From the NCBI GenBank assembly GCA_028023455.1, contig JAQFVV010001004.1:1-64000 (forward strand): 64,000 bases of DNA, in the 5' to 3' direction. This document shows, in pieces, positions 24,385-37,030 of this stretch (positions are counted from its first letter, which is position 1; the number at the start of each line of letters is the position of its first letter). The translations under genes were made by a program, and so were the position numbers. The stretch is from Epiperipatus broadwayi (lineage: Eukaryota > Onychophora > Udeonychophora > Euonychophora > Peripatidae). The notes beneath the pieces are model-generated. The model ran no database searches. It was given only the letters and a program-made list of their open reading frames with translations, and was not told where the DNA came from.

Positions 24385-24451
24385 CTTATCCAATATCCCC
24401 AGACTAGTTTCTGTCTTGTGGCCTTCATCAGTGAGGAGTCTTGGATATGAG
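24385..24451 (-). ncRNA. Hammerhead ribozyme fold, family 1, left arm of inverted pair
   Basis: On the minus strand: outer strand ATCC, inner stem I TCCTCA, core CTGATGA, A-GGC-CACAA-GAC-A as stem/loop II, GAAAC, TA, GTC, TGGGGA, then GGAT. Inner stem I pairs fully over 6 bp with one G-U. Stem II has one G/A mismatch. The predicted cleavage site is between 24402 and 24401. Confidence 0.75.
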
Positions 24452-24639
24452 AGCACTGCACCTAGATCTTAGGATCTAATGCAACCCTCCAGCAGCTACC
24501 TTTTATCTCCACTTAACTACAAAACTATGAATCTTAACCTTAATGTTTTCAATTTAAGATTCGTAGTTTTGTAGTTAAGTGGAGATAAAAGGTGGCTGCT
24601 GGAGCGTTGCATTAGATCCTAAGATCTAGGTGCACCACT

Positions 24640-24706
24640 CTCAGATATAAAGCTCCTCACTGATGAAGGCCACAAGACAGAAACTAGTCTGGGGATATTG
24701 GATGAG
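24640..24706 (+). ncRNA. Hammerhead ribozyme fold, family 1, right arm of inverted pair
   Basis: TCCTCA (24654-24659), CTGATGA (24660-24666), stem II GGC/GAC around CACAA, GAAAC (24680-24684), GTC (24687-24689), TGGGGA (24690-24695). The outer helix partner is mutated (ATATA instead of ATCC) and stem II has a mismatch, so this copy is weaker than the one at 62828-62894. The predicted cleavage site is after 24689. Confidence 0.75.
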
Positions 24707-24808
24707 TAGACACTAGATGAGGATTTTATGCACAAGCCTTCTTGCATCCATTGATTACTCTAGCTTGCTGTGTGTGGCAATATGTATAGTGAGTTTTGCC
24801 TGTTTTAA

Positions 24809-27800
24809 GAAATTATATTGTTATATAATAATATGTATATTTGAATATCTCATGATGAAAAATTGATATATAGAAACATTTAATAATAAATATTAGATTT
24901 TAAAACGAAATTTTAAAGTGACTTTCAACTTTTATGATGATTAAAATTTTTGAAGGTTACTTTTTATTGCTATTTCTCAATTGACTACAGTATATTATGT
25001 CATAAAATATCATCAGTTATTTGTTCTTTAGATTTTATAGCAATACTCAATACCTTTATATATCCAATATTGAAAAAATTTCTGTGGTTGTAAAAAAAAT
25101 CGATTTTGGCAATTGTAAAAAAATATTCTTGCATCAAGGCATTACATTACGAAAGTTAAGAAAAATGCAATTTTATAGAATTGTTATTGATGACAGAAAC
25201 CATAGTGAAGATTTTTTTTAAAATTTTTGGTACAGTATTTTGAAAAAAGATTAGGCCAGCAACAAAAATTAATTAAACTAAATTCCTATCATAATTATGT
25301 CATAAAACATCTAAATGTTTTGTTTACTTCTTTGAAAATCTTTGAAATTCATGATAAAAATGTTTTTTCTGTGTTGATAACACCAATTTAAATTTGGTAA
25401 ATTTGAAAGAAAAGATAAACATAACAGATAACCCAAAACTATGGAGAGAATTAGTAGAGAAACACATCCAGAATCTATGATCATAATCCAATTTCAATTA
25501 CATTTTAAGAAAATTTTTAATTGTTTTTTAATATATGCTATGTAAAATGATATATTGAAAGATTTTTTTAAATGTAATGATGTAAATAATTGCTATCACA
25601 TTCATGAATTCAGTGAATGAATAATAAAAATTTGGGAATTTCTGAAAAAGTTGTTTGTAGCCAAAAATAAGCATTCAAAAAATTTGTTGAATTTTTTTGG
25701 CAGAGGTATGATTTTTATTTGTATATTTTCCTTTATATGTTATTGAAAAACAAATTTAAAATTTTGAAAAATCTAATATCATAAAAGTTTTATTGGTAGT
25801 TTGCAAACTAAATGAATTCTAAGTAAATTGAAAATAAATCGGTAGTTGTGATATTACAAAAATAATTTAAACATTTTTTGAAGATGATAATTTTTTTTAT
25901 TATTCAATATATAAATTATTTGCAAAATGAGTCTAAACAATATTTAAAATTATTGAAACATCTTTCATTAATTTTCCATATAAAATCATAGATATGGGAA
26001 ATTAAAACATTCATTGTGATCATTTTTTTTTTTTTAATTTCATGGAAAAAATAAACAAACTGACAAATGTTAAACAATAAAGTAAATAAAATGAAAAATG
26101 ATTATAATTTTTTCAGGGAAATAAAAATAAACGGATATCAGAGTAAATAAAATTAGAAATTATATTTTTGATATTGCAGACTATTGTATCTAACTTGAAA
26201 GAAATAAAGTGAATAAATGAGAGAAAATGCCTTATAGCATTATGGAAACAGTTCTTTATATACATATTTTTATAGCTTTAACATGAACTGTGCAGAATTT
26301 TACCAATTTTCTAAAAATGAGAAAGCCTAAAATGTTCTGAGAAATAGGATTCACATAATAAAAGATAAAATAATTTTTGTACTGTAATTGATCTAGAATT
26401 ATTTTTTTTACAATTATTAATAAATTTAAGTTCTCCTTTTTTGTGATATTAAAAATGTTATGAAATAAAAATAATATTTTTCACTTCAGATAAACTACTT
26501 CCTTTTTTCTTTGAAATCCAAGGATCCCGCATATCTCACATTGGTTTATTAAATGTATGCCAATCTTATCCAAGCTGCATTAATAATTAACATTATAAAA
26601 TACTTTTTTCAGCATTATCTATTCAAATCCATAATATAAAAAAGCCAATATTACTTCACTAAATATGATTAATAAATAGTCATATTCAAACAATAATGCA
26701 CGTTTTAATCTTTAAGCAATTGATTTGTTATATGGTTGATATTCTCTTTATTTTTGTAACAATTTTTTTTGACTTCAGTCAAAAGTTGATAATTTTTATC
26801 AACTTCAGTCAAATGTTGACAATTCATATTAAGTTTGACTGAAAAAAGTTAAGAAAAAAGGATAAGAAAAAATGTATTTGTTCTGTTGTGTTGTATGTTT
26901 ATTGTGTTGAGGCACATCCTACAATATAAAATTTTAAGTTTTAAGTACATGTTTTAAAATGAAAAATACTAAATATTGAGTAATAAATTAAATAAATCAA
27001 ATGTCATAAGTGAAAAAAAATAAAAACTTTGGTTAAATCTAAAATTTATATTCCAAAAGCAAAACTAAAAGTGTCTAGAAATTTTAAAAAAAACAATTAA
27101 ATTTTTTTAATATATAAGCGATTTTCCAAATAAAATGATGTTTTATTTTGCAGTATGAATACCAATCATATATAAATCCAAGAAAAACATACAGGTTTTA
27201 TAGTTATCATCAACTTCATTAGTTATTTTATTATATTCAGATCATTCATTCTAAAAGCATCTCTATCTCGTTTTGCTTCTTTAAATATTTATAACTAGAT
27301 TTCTCTTTATAATCATCTATCATTTTTTTCTTCTCCTATCTTATATTTCCTATATTCAAAAATTAAAAACTATAAACAGTGAATAATGAATTAAATGAAA
27401 AAATTATTAGCAGTGATGCAATATAAATAAACATTTGGTTAACATCTAAAATTTATTTTCAAAAATAAAGTATTGGTTTTATCAGCCAATTTAGTGAAGT
27501 ATAATTTTCTATTTATAAATGCCCTTCTCTTCATGATTTGCTCAAAAGATATTTTTTTTAACTTTTCACTAGTTATTTACAATTTTGTTCCTTATAAAGT
27601 TATAAAATTCAATCAAGATCAAATTGTTGCATCATACAGGATAATCTAATTCTTTTTTATTATAATGAAATAATGAAAAAGAATTAAGTCGATAAAATCT
27701 TAATATTTCTTATGAGTCAAAACATTGTTTATAATAGTACAAATTACACTAAAAGTTAAATGTTATTTATATTTAAATAATTTTAATATGCCTTTCAAAT

Positions 27801-30800
27801 TTGAAATATCACTGATATCAAAATAAGTATCTATAATTGAATAACTGATTTTTAATTACAACCAAATAAAATCAAATGTAATAATAACTCAGCTATATTA
27901 TTCCACTAATTTCAATATGCACTTATTAACTAAGTCAATTATAAAAAGATTAAATACTTAATAATAATACAAAATCAATTAATCTATTTTTCACTTTCAC
28001 CAACTTAAAATATTATCAAATAAGACCATTTTATTAAATAAACTTAAAATTTACAATATCCAATCATATCAATATATAAAATAAAGGACTTTGATGCTTA
28101 TTTAAACATAATGGACATACATTCAATTACTCTTCAGTTTAACAAAACTAGGTTGTAAAACAGACTGCAACTGTCAAAGCATATGAAAGATTGTTAGTGT
28201 CTATATAATCAAATATTAATATTAAATTTTAATATTTACTCTAAATTTATAATCCACATTGATGAACTTTAAATATAATTAAAGCAAATCACTCTAATTT
28301 GTAAGAGAATAAAATATATTAATATTACTAGTTCTATTTACAATCTTTATGGTTGTATACTGACTTAATATAATATTCACTTTAATCCATAATGATTTAA
28401 AATAAATTACATGAACATTTAATTGCAATTCCTTTTACTCATCATCAATGATTATGATATTAGTATCTTTACCAATTATCAAATCAATTCAAATATAGTT
28501 TCTACCTTAATATAACTGTTACTTATTACTAACAAAATAATTACAATAGGCTTTTAATATTAAATATTTAAAAATATCAAATCCCTTAAATTATTGCTGT
28601 ATAAAATCTATACCTGGTCAGATAATAAACATTAAATTAAAAATGATTGTACCCATCCTATGTTTTGATTTCCAAATTATTTTGTAACTGCTTTTAATGA
28701 ATTATTTTGTATAATTTATTTATAAATTTTATTTTATTCAAGTACTATTAACCAATAAATTTGCATTGTAAAATTAAATAATAACCAAGCAAGTTTACTT
28801 GTTTTAAATTAATTCAAAATTTATTAACAAATGGATGTAAAAATTATATATGTGTGACAAATAAGCAATTAATATATATATATGGTCTGATTATGCTTTA
28901 TGCAATAGGGTTTCAATTGACATTAATTACTTCCAATTAAATAGGTGATTGTATATCAAACTTTACTCATAAAATTATAAAACTAAAAAGGTATATTTAT
29001 GTAACACAGACATATTGTAATACATATATACTTCAAAAAATAAAAGAGTTCAATATATATTTTTTTATATTTCATACAAAATATAATTAAACAAAATAAT
29101 ATATATATGAATCTACTTATTTATATCAATTTGAGAGAACAAAATAAAATAAATATTTATTTCAATATAATCATTTGGGACTCCTAATATAAGTGATATA
29201 CCTGAAGTTAATGTATAATCAATAAAAAATGAATATTTTAAATTAACAATAATTACTATACTGCAAAATATAAATTCAATCTTAGGAAGATAAAACTTTT
29301 TATATTTAGGTATATAAATAAATAACTACTTAAGATAAAATTAAACTACTATTTATATCAATAATACTATTCATTTTTAATGAAGAGAAAAAAATATATA
29401 GCAATAATAATGATAAATATAAACAAATGACCTGAATATTTGACTTTAAATATGACATTTTCAAAACAGTATCATAGTTCCAATGTCTATCTTAAAACAA
29501 CAATCCAATGATGTATTGTTATTCCAGAAAAAGTAGAAATATCATAAAAAGCTATTAGATTTGATGTACATTTTATTAATTCTAATATTTACTATATATC
29601 CTAATTATTTTTTCAGTAAGCAGATATTTGAACTATGTAATGTTCAAATTCATAAAATTATATCAACATGTGAACATAATCATTGTGTACATTTTTCACT
29701 TGTTAGCATTTAGACTTCATCATTGAAAAGTAAGTAATATTCTTTTTTAAAAGCAAAGAAATATTCATATGGTTTTTAAATGCTATGAGTTAGTTTTGTT
29801 CTTTCACGTGAATTGTCACTTCTTACAGATTCAATCATTCTGTCCATTTGATGAGCATATACTTATAAAGTAAATCGACAAAATCATAAAGAAGTTAGAT
29901 TCACTTTTATTGAAGCCAAGATATGAGAACCCATTTAATCTGCTTAGTTGTATTTATAAACTTTTTTCATTGATGTAAGAGAAACCATAACAACACTCAA
30001 TGTTAACTCTTTGGTCAATTCTATTCAGCATCTCATAAATAAATATCTTATTATACATTATTGTATAATAAAAAAAAATTCACAATTCTTATATATAACA
30101 AACATTTTTAAAATATAAACAAGATTTCTTCACTCCAACATAAATTAAACAACTAAAACTACATCCTTTCATATTATGATGGAAATATATTTTTATAGAT
30201 ATCTTTCAAATATAATATTAAACAAATATGGAGACATTTAACATTTAGGTGTATTATTTGAAACCTACTATTGAGAATGCTGTAATGAAAATATTCATAA
30301 TAAAGAAAATAATTTTATCATGATTATAAACTTTATTATTTACATATTCATTTTTAACACAAATAAAGTCAATTCATAATTTTTACTAACTACAATTAAT
30401 AATAAAAATTTCTTCTGTATTATGTTGATATAGTAACATAATCCAATATAGTTCAAGTTAATATATCCACTATTAAAATCAAACAAGAAAAGAAAAAAAT
30501 TATTAACATTCCATCACATACAAAAATTTATTTTAAATTTCAGTAGCGGTGACTATTATATACTAATTAAATTAACATCCCAACACTGGTTTGTTTATCA
30601 TGTGAAACACTCTCAATCCAAAGCATAAAATAGAGTCTTTGAAAAAATAGAACAAACCATCTTATTCTTTTTACCTATATTTATTTATATAAGCCAATCT
30701 TAAGCACTTTGGAATGAAAATGTATAGATCTTAAATTGATCATATTTCTTCTTTTAAATCTATGTTTTAGTGGTTAATATTTGTGCAATTTTTTGATTTA

Positions 30801-31463
30801 TCATTTGCCAATTTCAATGAAATAATGAAATATATAAATACAAACTTTTTAGTGGTTAATATTTCACATGTTCATCAAACCAGCACTGATGAATAATTTT
30901 TAACCATTGCAATTGTTTAAATATTTTCAATATGTGGATATATGTGTTGTAATTTCATATTACAAAAATCACTGTCAAATATCAATAGATAATAATTAAT
31001 AAATTAGCAAACTGCAAATGCTTCCCACTTTCAAAAGTATATGATTTTGAGTGCAATCTCTTGGCGTTATAAAGAGACTGAAGTGATACATTATTTATTT
31101 ATGGTTTAAGAAATGAGTGCTAATAACTTTCACAATTCATTATAAATAATAGACTGTTCCATCGATCAGTCAAGTGTTATAAATTGATTAATTTAATGTG
31201 TTTAATTGTTTAAATATTTCCAGATATTGAACTATTTAAATATATAAAGAAATAGTCCAACTTTTACTACCTGTTGTTATCAAAAACAAATATCTTTATA
31301 AAATATTTCAGAGAATTTGTATCAAGTTATGTTTATCATTATGAGTATTCCTTTTTTGTTATTTATAAAATTAATCTTATCTAATAGTAGTGAATATGCA
31401 ATATTGATGGTTTTAATATTAATTGAAAACTTTTATTCTCTTAAAAATATGCATTATATTCTA

Positions 31464-31497
<34 letters not shown>

Positions 31498-34333
31498 CAT
31501 CTGAAAGCATCTTCAAAATATCCACATAATGTATACAATTCACTAATAATCACATTGAGATAGCAAAAGGTTTCTTCATACACAATTAACTGTTAGTCCT
31601 ACAAGAGATTTCATCTGTGGCTCTCATACCCTTACATCAAACCTATCACAAACTTGTTCAATTAAAACTGAAATATCTAATATCAATATATTTCTTTGAT
31701 ATCATTACTTAAAAAAAATGCTTTATTTATTACTCTTTCTCATCATTGGTTGTATGCAGTTCTAGTAAAAGCTTGTTTAACATAACTTTCATTGAACATA
31801 AACATGTTGCATTTCATATTTTTAGACACGTTTATATTTTCTTTACTTCATCAATCAGAATAATTGTGCTCTCTAATATATTTTGACACTCCTTTTTTCT
31901 AATATTTTTATTTAGAATAATAACTATCAATATAGCAAATATTAAACATAAACTATCATAGCTTTGCAATTTAATGTCGATCTATAAATGTAAATTTGAT
32001 TTCATATATCTCAAACAGTATATTTTGTTTAACTAAAAGCTTACTGAAAATATTTAATAAACTCTTTTGAAATTTTTTATCATGCCCTCTTTAGAATGAG
32101 ATTAATCTCAAACTAAACTTAAATAACCAAACGGGTCATCATAACTAATTAGCGTAGAAAAATTATTTTTCAAACCAAAACACTAATTTTTTTCATTGTA
32201 GACTTTATTTTTTTCTTTTTCCCATGACATGAAATCAATGATCTGTTACTTCTTCATACTTACTTAAATTGATAATTTATAGATGAACTTTTTGATATTA
32301 TTTCTTATTTGAATAAGCAAAAATAATATGATCAACAATTAAAGAGAAATAAATCACACACTAATTAGTTTTGGAAAATATAAATCTCAAAATACATGCA
32401 AGAATGATTATAAAATAAGCTAAAAGACTTCTACATACAAAACCATTATTATAATGTTGTGATAGTATCAAATTACAGGAGGTAATTCATCATAATTTAC
32501 TTATCCAAATAAGTTTTTTTAATGAAAATCTTTGTAGTTTACCACCTATATTATAATTCATCCTGATATTTATACTGCATTATTCTATCACAATTTTTTG
32601 CAACAGTGAATACCTGACTGATGATTTGATTATTAATGAATTAATAATTATTTAAACTTTGTCCATGCTCTAATAATTCTTTTATTTTTATCCATGCTCA
32701 CAATTCATATACCAAATTTTATTTTAATCTACTTTCTTTTGTAATATGAAGATTATCATTAATAAGTTTAACTGTCTTATATTAGTGCTATACTTCAAGA
32801 TCCATTATTGTATATATTATTTTTATCATATGGCATTTTCTGAGCTTGATATAAATATGAACATAGAGAATATTTTAAAATAACATACGACCTGATTGGC
32901 TGTTAGATAGTGATGAGCGTGAGAGTTTTGCAGTCTCTCAATTTAATTGGATCATCAGTAAAATCTTTTTTGTATCATTTTGTTGGTATAACACCTTATT
33001 ATCAAGCTGTTTCTGAAATCATGTTAGAAATATCCAATAATATTACAGATTGTAAAATAAGTCATCAATCAAATGTTCAATTTTGGCAAACTTTAATTAA
33101 AGTTAAGATCATTTTTCTTACTTTGCCTCTATCAAATATTAAAAATAAGGACTGCCATCTTGACTGCATTGAATGCATCTTTGAATACACTTCCTCAATT
33201 TTATGGTTAATAAAATAAAAGAACTTGTTGAGAAATATATTTGGAGGAAAACATTACGGAAGACCTCTAGAATCATTGTTAGTAATCATTAAGCTTTAAT
33301 AATTTATAAATTCTTTACAATTGCTTGGGAGGTCATAAGAAATTTGAGTGCCAAAACTGTGAGGAACTGAATCAGTCATGGGACCTCCCAATCCCAATTC
33401 AAATGGCTCTACCAATTGCCCCAAACTGCACAGGGTAATGTTCCAAATTATATCACTACATGCAATTGTTCCATATTTCGAACTACTACTACTTCAGCAA
33501 TCTTATTCCATTTACTAAATTTCATTCAAAATTTACAGTACTTTATTTCTTGATAATTTAAATGTTTTTTTTTTGGGGGGGGGGGGATATGTTTACTTCT
33601 ATGTAAAGACTATTAAATATAATTAAGAAATCTTCAACTGATGATCTTATTATAGGCATTAAATCTCTCAACTTACTTTCATTTTAAATCTACTATTCCT
33701 CAACAACTTCTTTAAAATTCTTGTTTAATCTTTTTCATTACTACATCACCATAAAAGTCTAAATGTTAATTAATTTTGATTTGACCTCAGTTTTTAGTTA
33801 TGCAATTGTAGAAATAGTGTTAAACTATTTATTAAAATAAATAAACTCTTTTAATCAAATAAAATTTTATGTTTTCATTTATTGTTCATTCAGTTTACGC
33901 ATTTCATGATAAAAAACATAAATGAAGACACATATTAACAGTGTACCTATATGAAGAATGGAAAATATGCAATGAAAATATGTTCGCAAGATCTATAATA
34001 AATATTACTTTAAATGAACAAAGAAATGTATTTGTAATCAAATGTTACAGAAGTTTGAGGTGATCACAATATTATAAGTTATAAGATGTATTTTATTTAG
34101 GCTCATTCTTCCTTACATATAAAGTAACCCCATTAGCAGATGGAAACCAGAAAAAGATTTGGCTTTCGACATAAAAATGTAATTTATATGCCCATTTAAA
34201 ATGTTAGAAAAATGATTTAAACATAAATTATTTGACTAAGTTCATTATTCTATGACCTTTCAACATTTTTAAAGAGAGAATAGATAAAAATGAGATAACA
34301 GTAAAATTAAAGCACCAAAACTTAGCTCAAATA
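24809..34333. other. Long AT-rich intergenic DNA
   Basis: Nearly 10 kb with no supported gene. It holds an (AT)n run at about 31468-31494, many short A or T runs, and a small repeated 'gacttcagtcaaa(a/t)gttga' around 26770-26820. Open frames such as 32910-33218 have only chance-like composition. A tRNA-like minus-strand remnant ('ggcaattggtagagcc') is possible at about 33350-33435. A T10/G12 junction lies at 33565-33586. Confidence 0.5.
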
Positions 34334-34401
34334 TGTCAAGCATTACTTGCCGCGGGTTAGTGGGTTCACTTCCCAGCTGATGCTGTGACACATGAGAAAA
34401 A
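34334..34401 (+). repeat. tRNA-derived SINE, family A, short copy with target duplication
   Basis: It contains 'gggttcacttcccagctgatgctgtgacacatgag' and an A run, matching the 3' half of the family A copy at 53558. It is bracketed by a perfect 17-bp direct repeat, AAAACTTAGCTCAAATA, at 34317-34333 and 34402-34418, proving a LINE-type insertion. The head is shortened, probably by 5' truncation or internal deletion. Confidence 0.85.
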
Positions 34402-35424
34402 AAAACTTAGCTCAAATAGTAGAACTTTAACAATTATTTTGCTATTCTTCTGTCTGTTGGATACAATAAACAATCTAAAATTTTTCTGTTGTATAATGAA
34501 TGATATTACACAAAAAATTATCTTCACTAGAAGGAATTAAAAATATACTCACTTTCATAATTACTTCTCTATTCTAATTAACGTTTCTTTTATAGATAAA
34601 CAAAATAATAACAATAAAGTTTTTTTTTAATAAAAACAAAACAAAGCAATATTGTTTTGCATTTCTAATTTTCTACATGTGTGAGAAAACTCAATTTAAT
34701 TATAAAAATGCATTTGAAGTAATTTGAAAATAATATTGCAAAGATCAGCTTTTTATCAAAAGTAAATTATATTAATAACATTTTTATATGATACAAATGT
34801 TTTGCTTTTATTTTCTATGCAAATGAAGACGTAACTATACTTCTTAAATTATTATAATTTTTATATTTTATACTTTTCTATTTGGGTGCTTATAAAGATT
34901 AATAAATATTATATTTTTACCATTTACTAACTCAGCTAATGTAAGCTTAACAGTAAATGTGCAAAAAAAAAAAGTAACTTCTAGTAGTGAAATATGTCAA
35001 GTCATCTATATAAAGTTCTAAACTCAGAACATTCATAAAGTTAAAATGAATTGATTTCTACACATAAACTGTGAATTAATGTTTCAGTAAAAAAATTTTA
35101 ACTCAACTAGTGAAAAAAGAAGAAACATGAAAGAGTTATATAAAAATGTCAGCTGTCATCAGATTTCAGAGATAATTGATCAGTAATATTTCCAAAGTTA
35201 TCAGCTGACTGTGAAACAAGACATTAAAATCCTTCATAAAATAACTGAAAGAGTTATGTTATAATACTTAGAAAATCTTATCAAAAAAACATTTCCTTAA
35301 AACATTAAAGTTCATTTATTACTGAAGATATAATTTTAAAACCTATAATGCATAATGACAAAATTAGATATTAATAAATAATTTAAAAAGTAAGTATCAA
35401 TTATATTTTTGCCTTATTTTTATT

Positions 35425-35500
35425 ATAAATTCCTTCCGCTGCCGTGTTTAGTAGTAGAATTAATAGTGACGTAGCTCATCATTTCCGGTGTTTAATGTTA
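35425..35500. promoter_or_regulatory. Promoter-like patch with ETS- and CRE-like sites
   Basis: In otherwise AT-rich DNA this stretch has CTTCCGCTGCCGTG, a CRE-like TGACGTAG (35467-35474) and an ETS-like ATTTCCGGTG (35481-35490). About 320 bp downstream 'ctttctttcag' at about 35802 could be an acceptor, followed by an ATG at 35831 and a donor-like GGAGG|GTAAAG. The encoded peptide (about 30 codons) is not recognised. Both promoter and exon are tentative. Confidence 0.3.
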
Positions 35501-37030
35501 TTATAAACTTGTGAGAAAAAATAATTCGAATATTTTTAATTCAGTTTATGCATTTTTCTTCAAAATTTACTTTCGTTTCAACTATTTATTTACATTTTGT
35601 ATATTCACAAAATACATTATTTTAGGGCGGTATAAATTATAACCAATTCAGATAGATTTCCTAAACAGTTTTCAATCTCTTATTATTTTGAAAAATAAAC
35701 TTTGATACTTGATACTGAATTATGGTATTCTGTTGTAGTGCATGAAATTAGTCTTAATGAAATTTAAACAAAACAATCTATTTTGAATTTCACTTTCTTT
35801 CAGTAAGTTTCTGAGCGACTTAAAATCAACATGGACATGACAATAATTTTGGGATCAACAAGAGATTTGGGCATTTCATCATCAGATTTTCAATGGTATG
35901 GATGGCTGATGAATTGGAGGGTAAAGTAGACTGAAGCCTATCCATTAAAATTTGAAGATTTGCTATATTAATATAAACTGAGCACTGATTATATATATGT
36001 GTGTGGGAAATGACCAATCAAACCAACTGATGAGAGTTAGTTCTGCCCAAAATATATATATTGGAAATTATTTATCTTCTTCACATATGTGTGATTATGT
36101 GTAATTGGTTGTTTGAGATATAGTAGATATTTAAAGAGAGATTGAAAGTCTGAGTTCAAATCTTCTATCATTATATCTAAGCTCCAAGTATATAAATTAT
36201 ATTTGTATTCAAATATTACAACTTCTATTTTCATTAATCATGAATTCATGATATTAAAGAATTAAAGAATAATTGAAGTTATTATCAGCTAAAATTCAAA
36301 ACTGTTTGTGGATTGACATTCTTATCATCCATATAAACACGCTATGCTTATTCTTTGTTGCCCATGATTATGAGAGCCAAGTTCTCTTGAAAGCGCTCGG
36401 GCATTATTCTTTAGATATTATAATTATTTTGAGTTTATAATATATTGTTATTTAATCCTGATGAAGCTCGGTTGTTGTGCGCGTATTTGCGCATTAAAAT
36501 TATATACATGTATAGCAAGCACCTGAGTTTAATAATTTCATTTTACAATATTAGAAGGAAATCCTGCTAAAATAGATGTTAAGGATGTACCAGACCATTC
36601 TCCCTGCGGAATTCTTTTCCTAATCTTGCACTGGGCATGAAGTGACCAATATTCAACAGGTAAAGAAATGGATACCAATTTAGCCGATTGTCTGTACTCA
36701 TGTATAATGGTACTTCCAGCTAAATTGATAGAAAGAGTGGATTGACAGGACTCTTCCAGTTAAAAACACCCTTTAGTTGATATCTTATTTGAATGCCTGA
36801 ATATTTAGAACAATCGCAAGTACACACCTTTGAAAAATCTATTTACAAAATAGACTTTTTGCACTATTTCTAGAAAAGATTCGAAAAAATGAATTTTTCA
36901 CCCTCCTAGAATGATGTGCAATACCATATGTTCAGCAGAGCATAAAAATAAGATTTAACATCCCGGTAGAGCGATATCCCTTGTGGCTAGCTCGGTCATT
37001 CTATATCTAGGGTCTTCAAATGGGTAAGTT
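35501..37030. other. Intergenic mosaic with higher sequence complexity
   Basis: Composition is more balanced than the surroundings around 35820-36020, 36330-36760 and 36950-37030. A 'cctgatgaagctcgg...gcgcgtatttgcgc' string near 36458-36493 resembles tails of Penelope-type repeats but lacks a GAAA. No gene was assigned. Confidence 0.35.

Larger units (their letters stand above)
24237..24808. mobile_element. Inverted pair of hammerhead-ribozyme units (family 1)
   Basis: Left arm 24237 to about 24545 (minus) and right arm about 24550-24808 (plus) are inverted copies around a loop of about 16 bp. In ribozyme orientation each unit runs: 'agttttgtagttaagtggag', 'aaaaggtggctgctgg', ribozyme, 'gcacaagccttctggcatcc', 'ttgattactct', 'gttttgcctgttt'. 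The same units recur at 51.6 kb and 62.7-63.9 kb. The left arm retains the full outer tail (aataaacatcacatg), and the right arm stops at 'gcctgttttaa'. Inverted terminal copies of this kind are usual for Penelope-like insertions. Confidence 0.78.

Noticed and set aside
32910-33218. 102-codon open frame
   Set aside because: Composition follows the local AT bias and nothing supports coding.
36458-36493. CTGATGA string as a further hammerhead
   Set aside because: No GAAA after a stem and no strand to form stem I; only a resemblance to Penelope-type tails.
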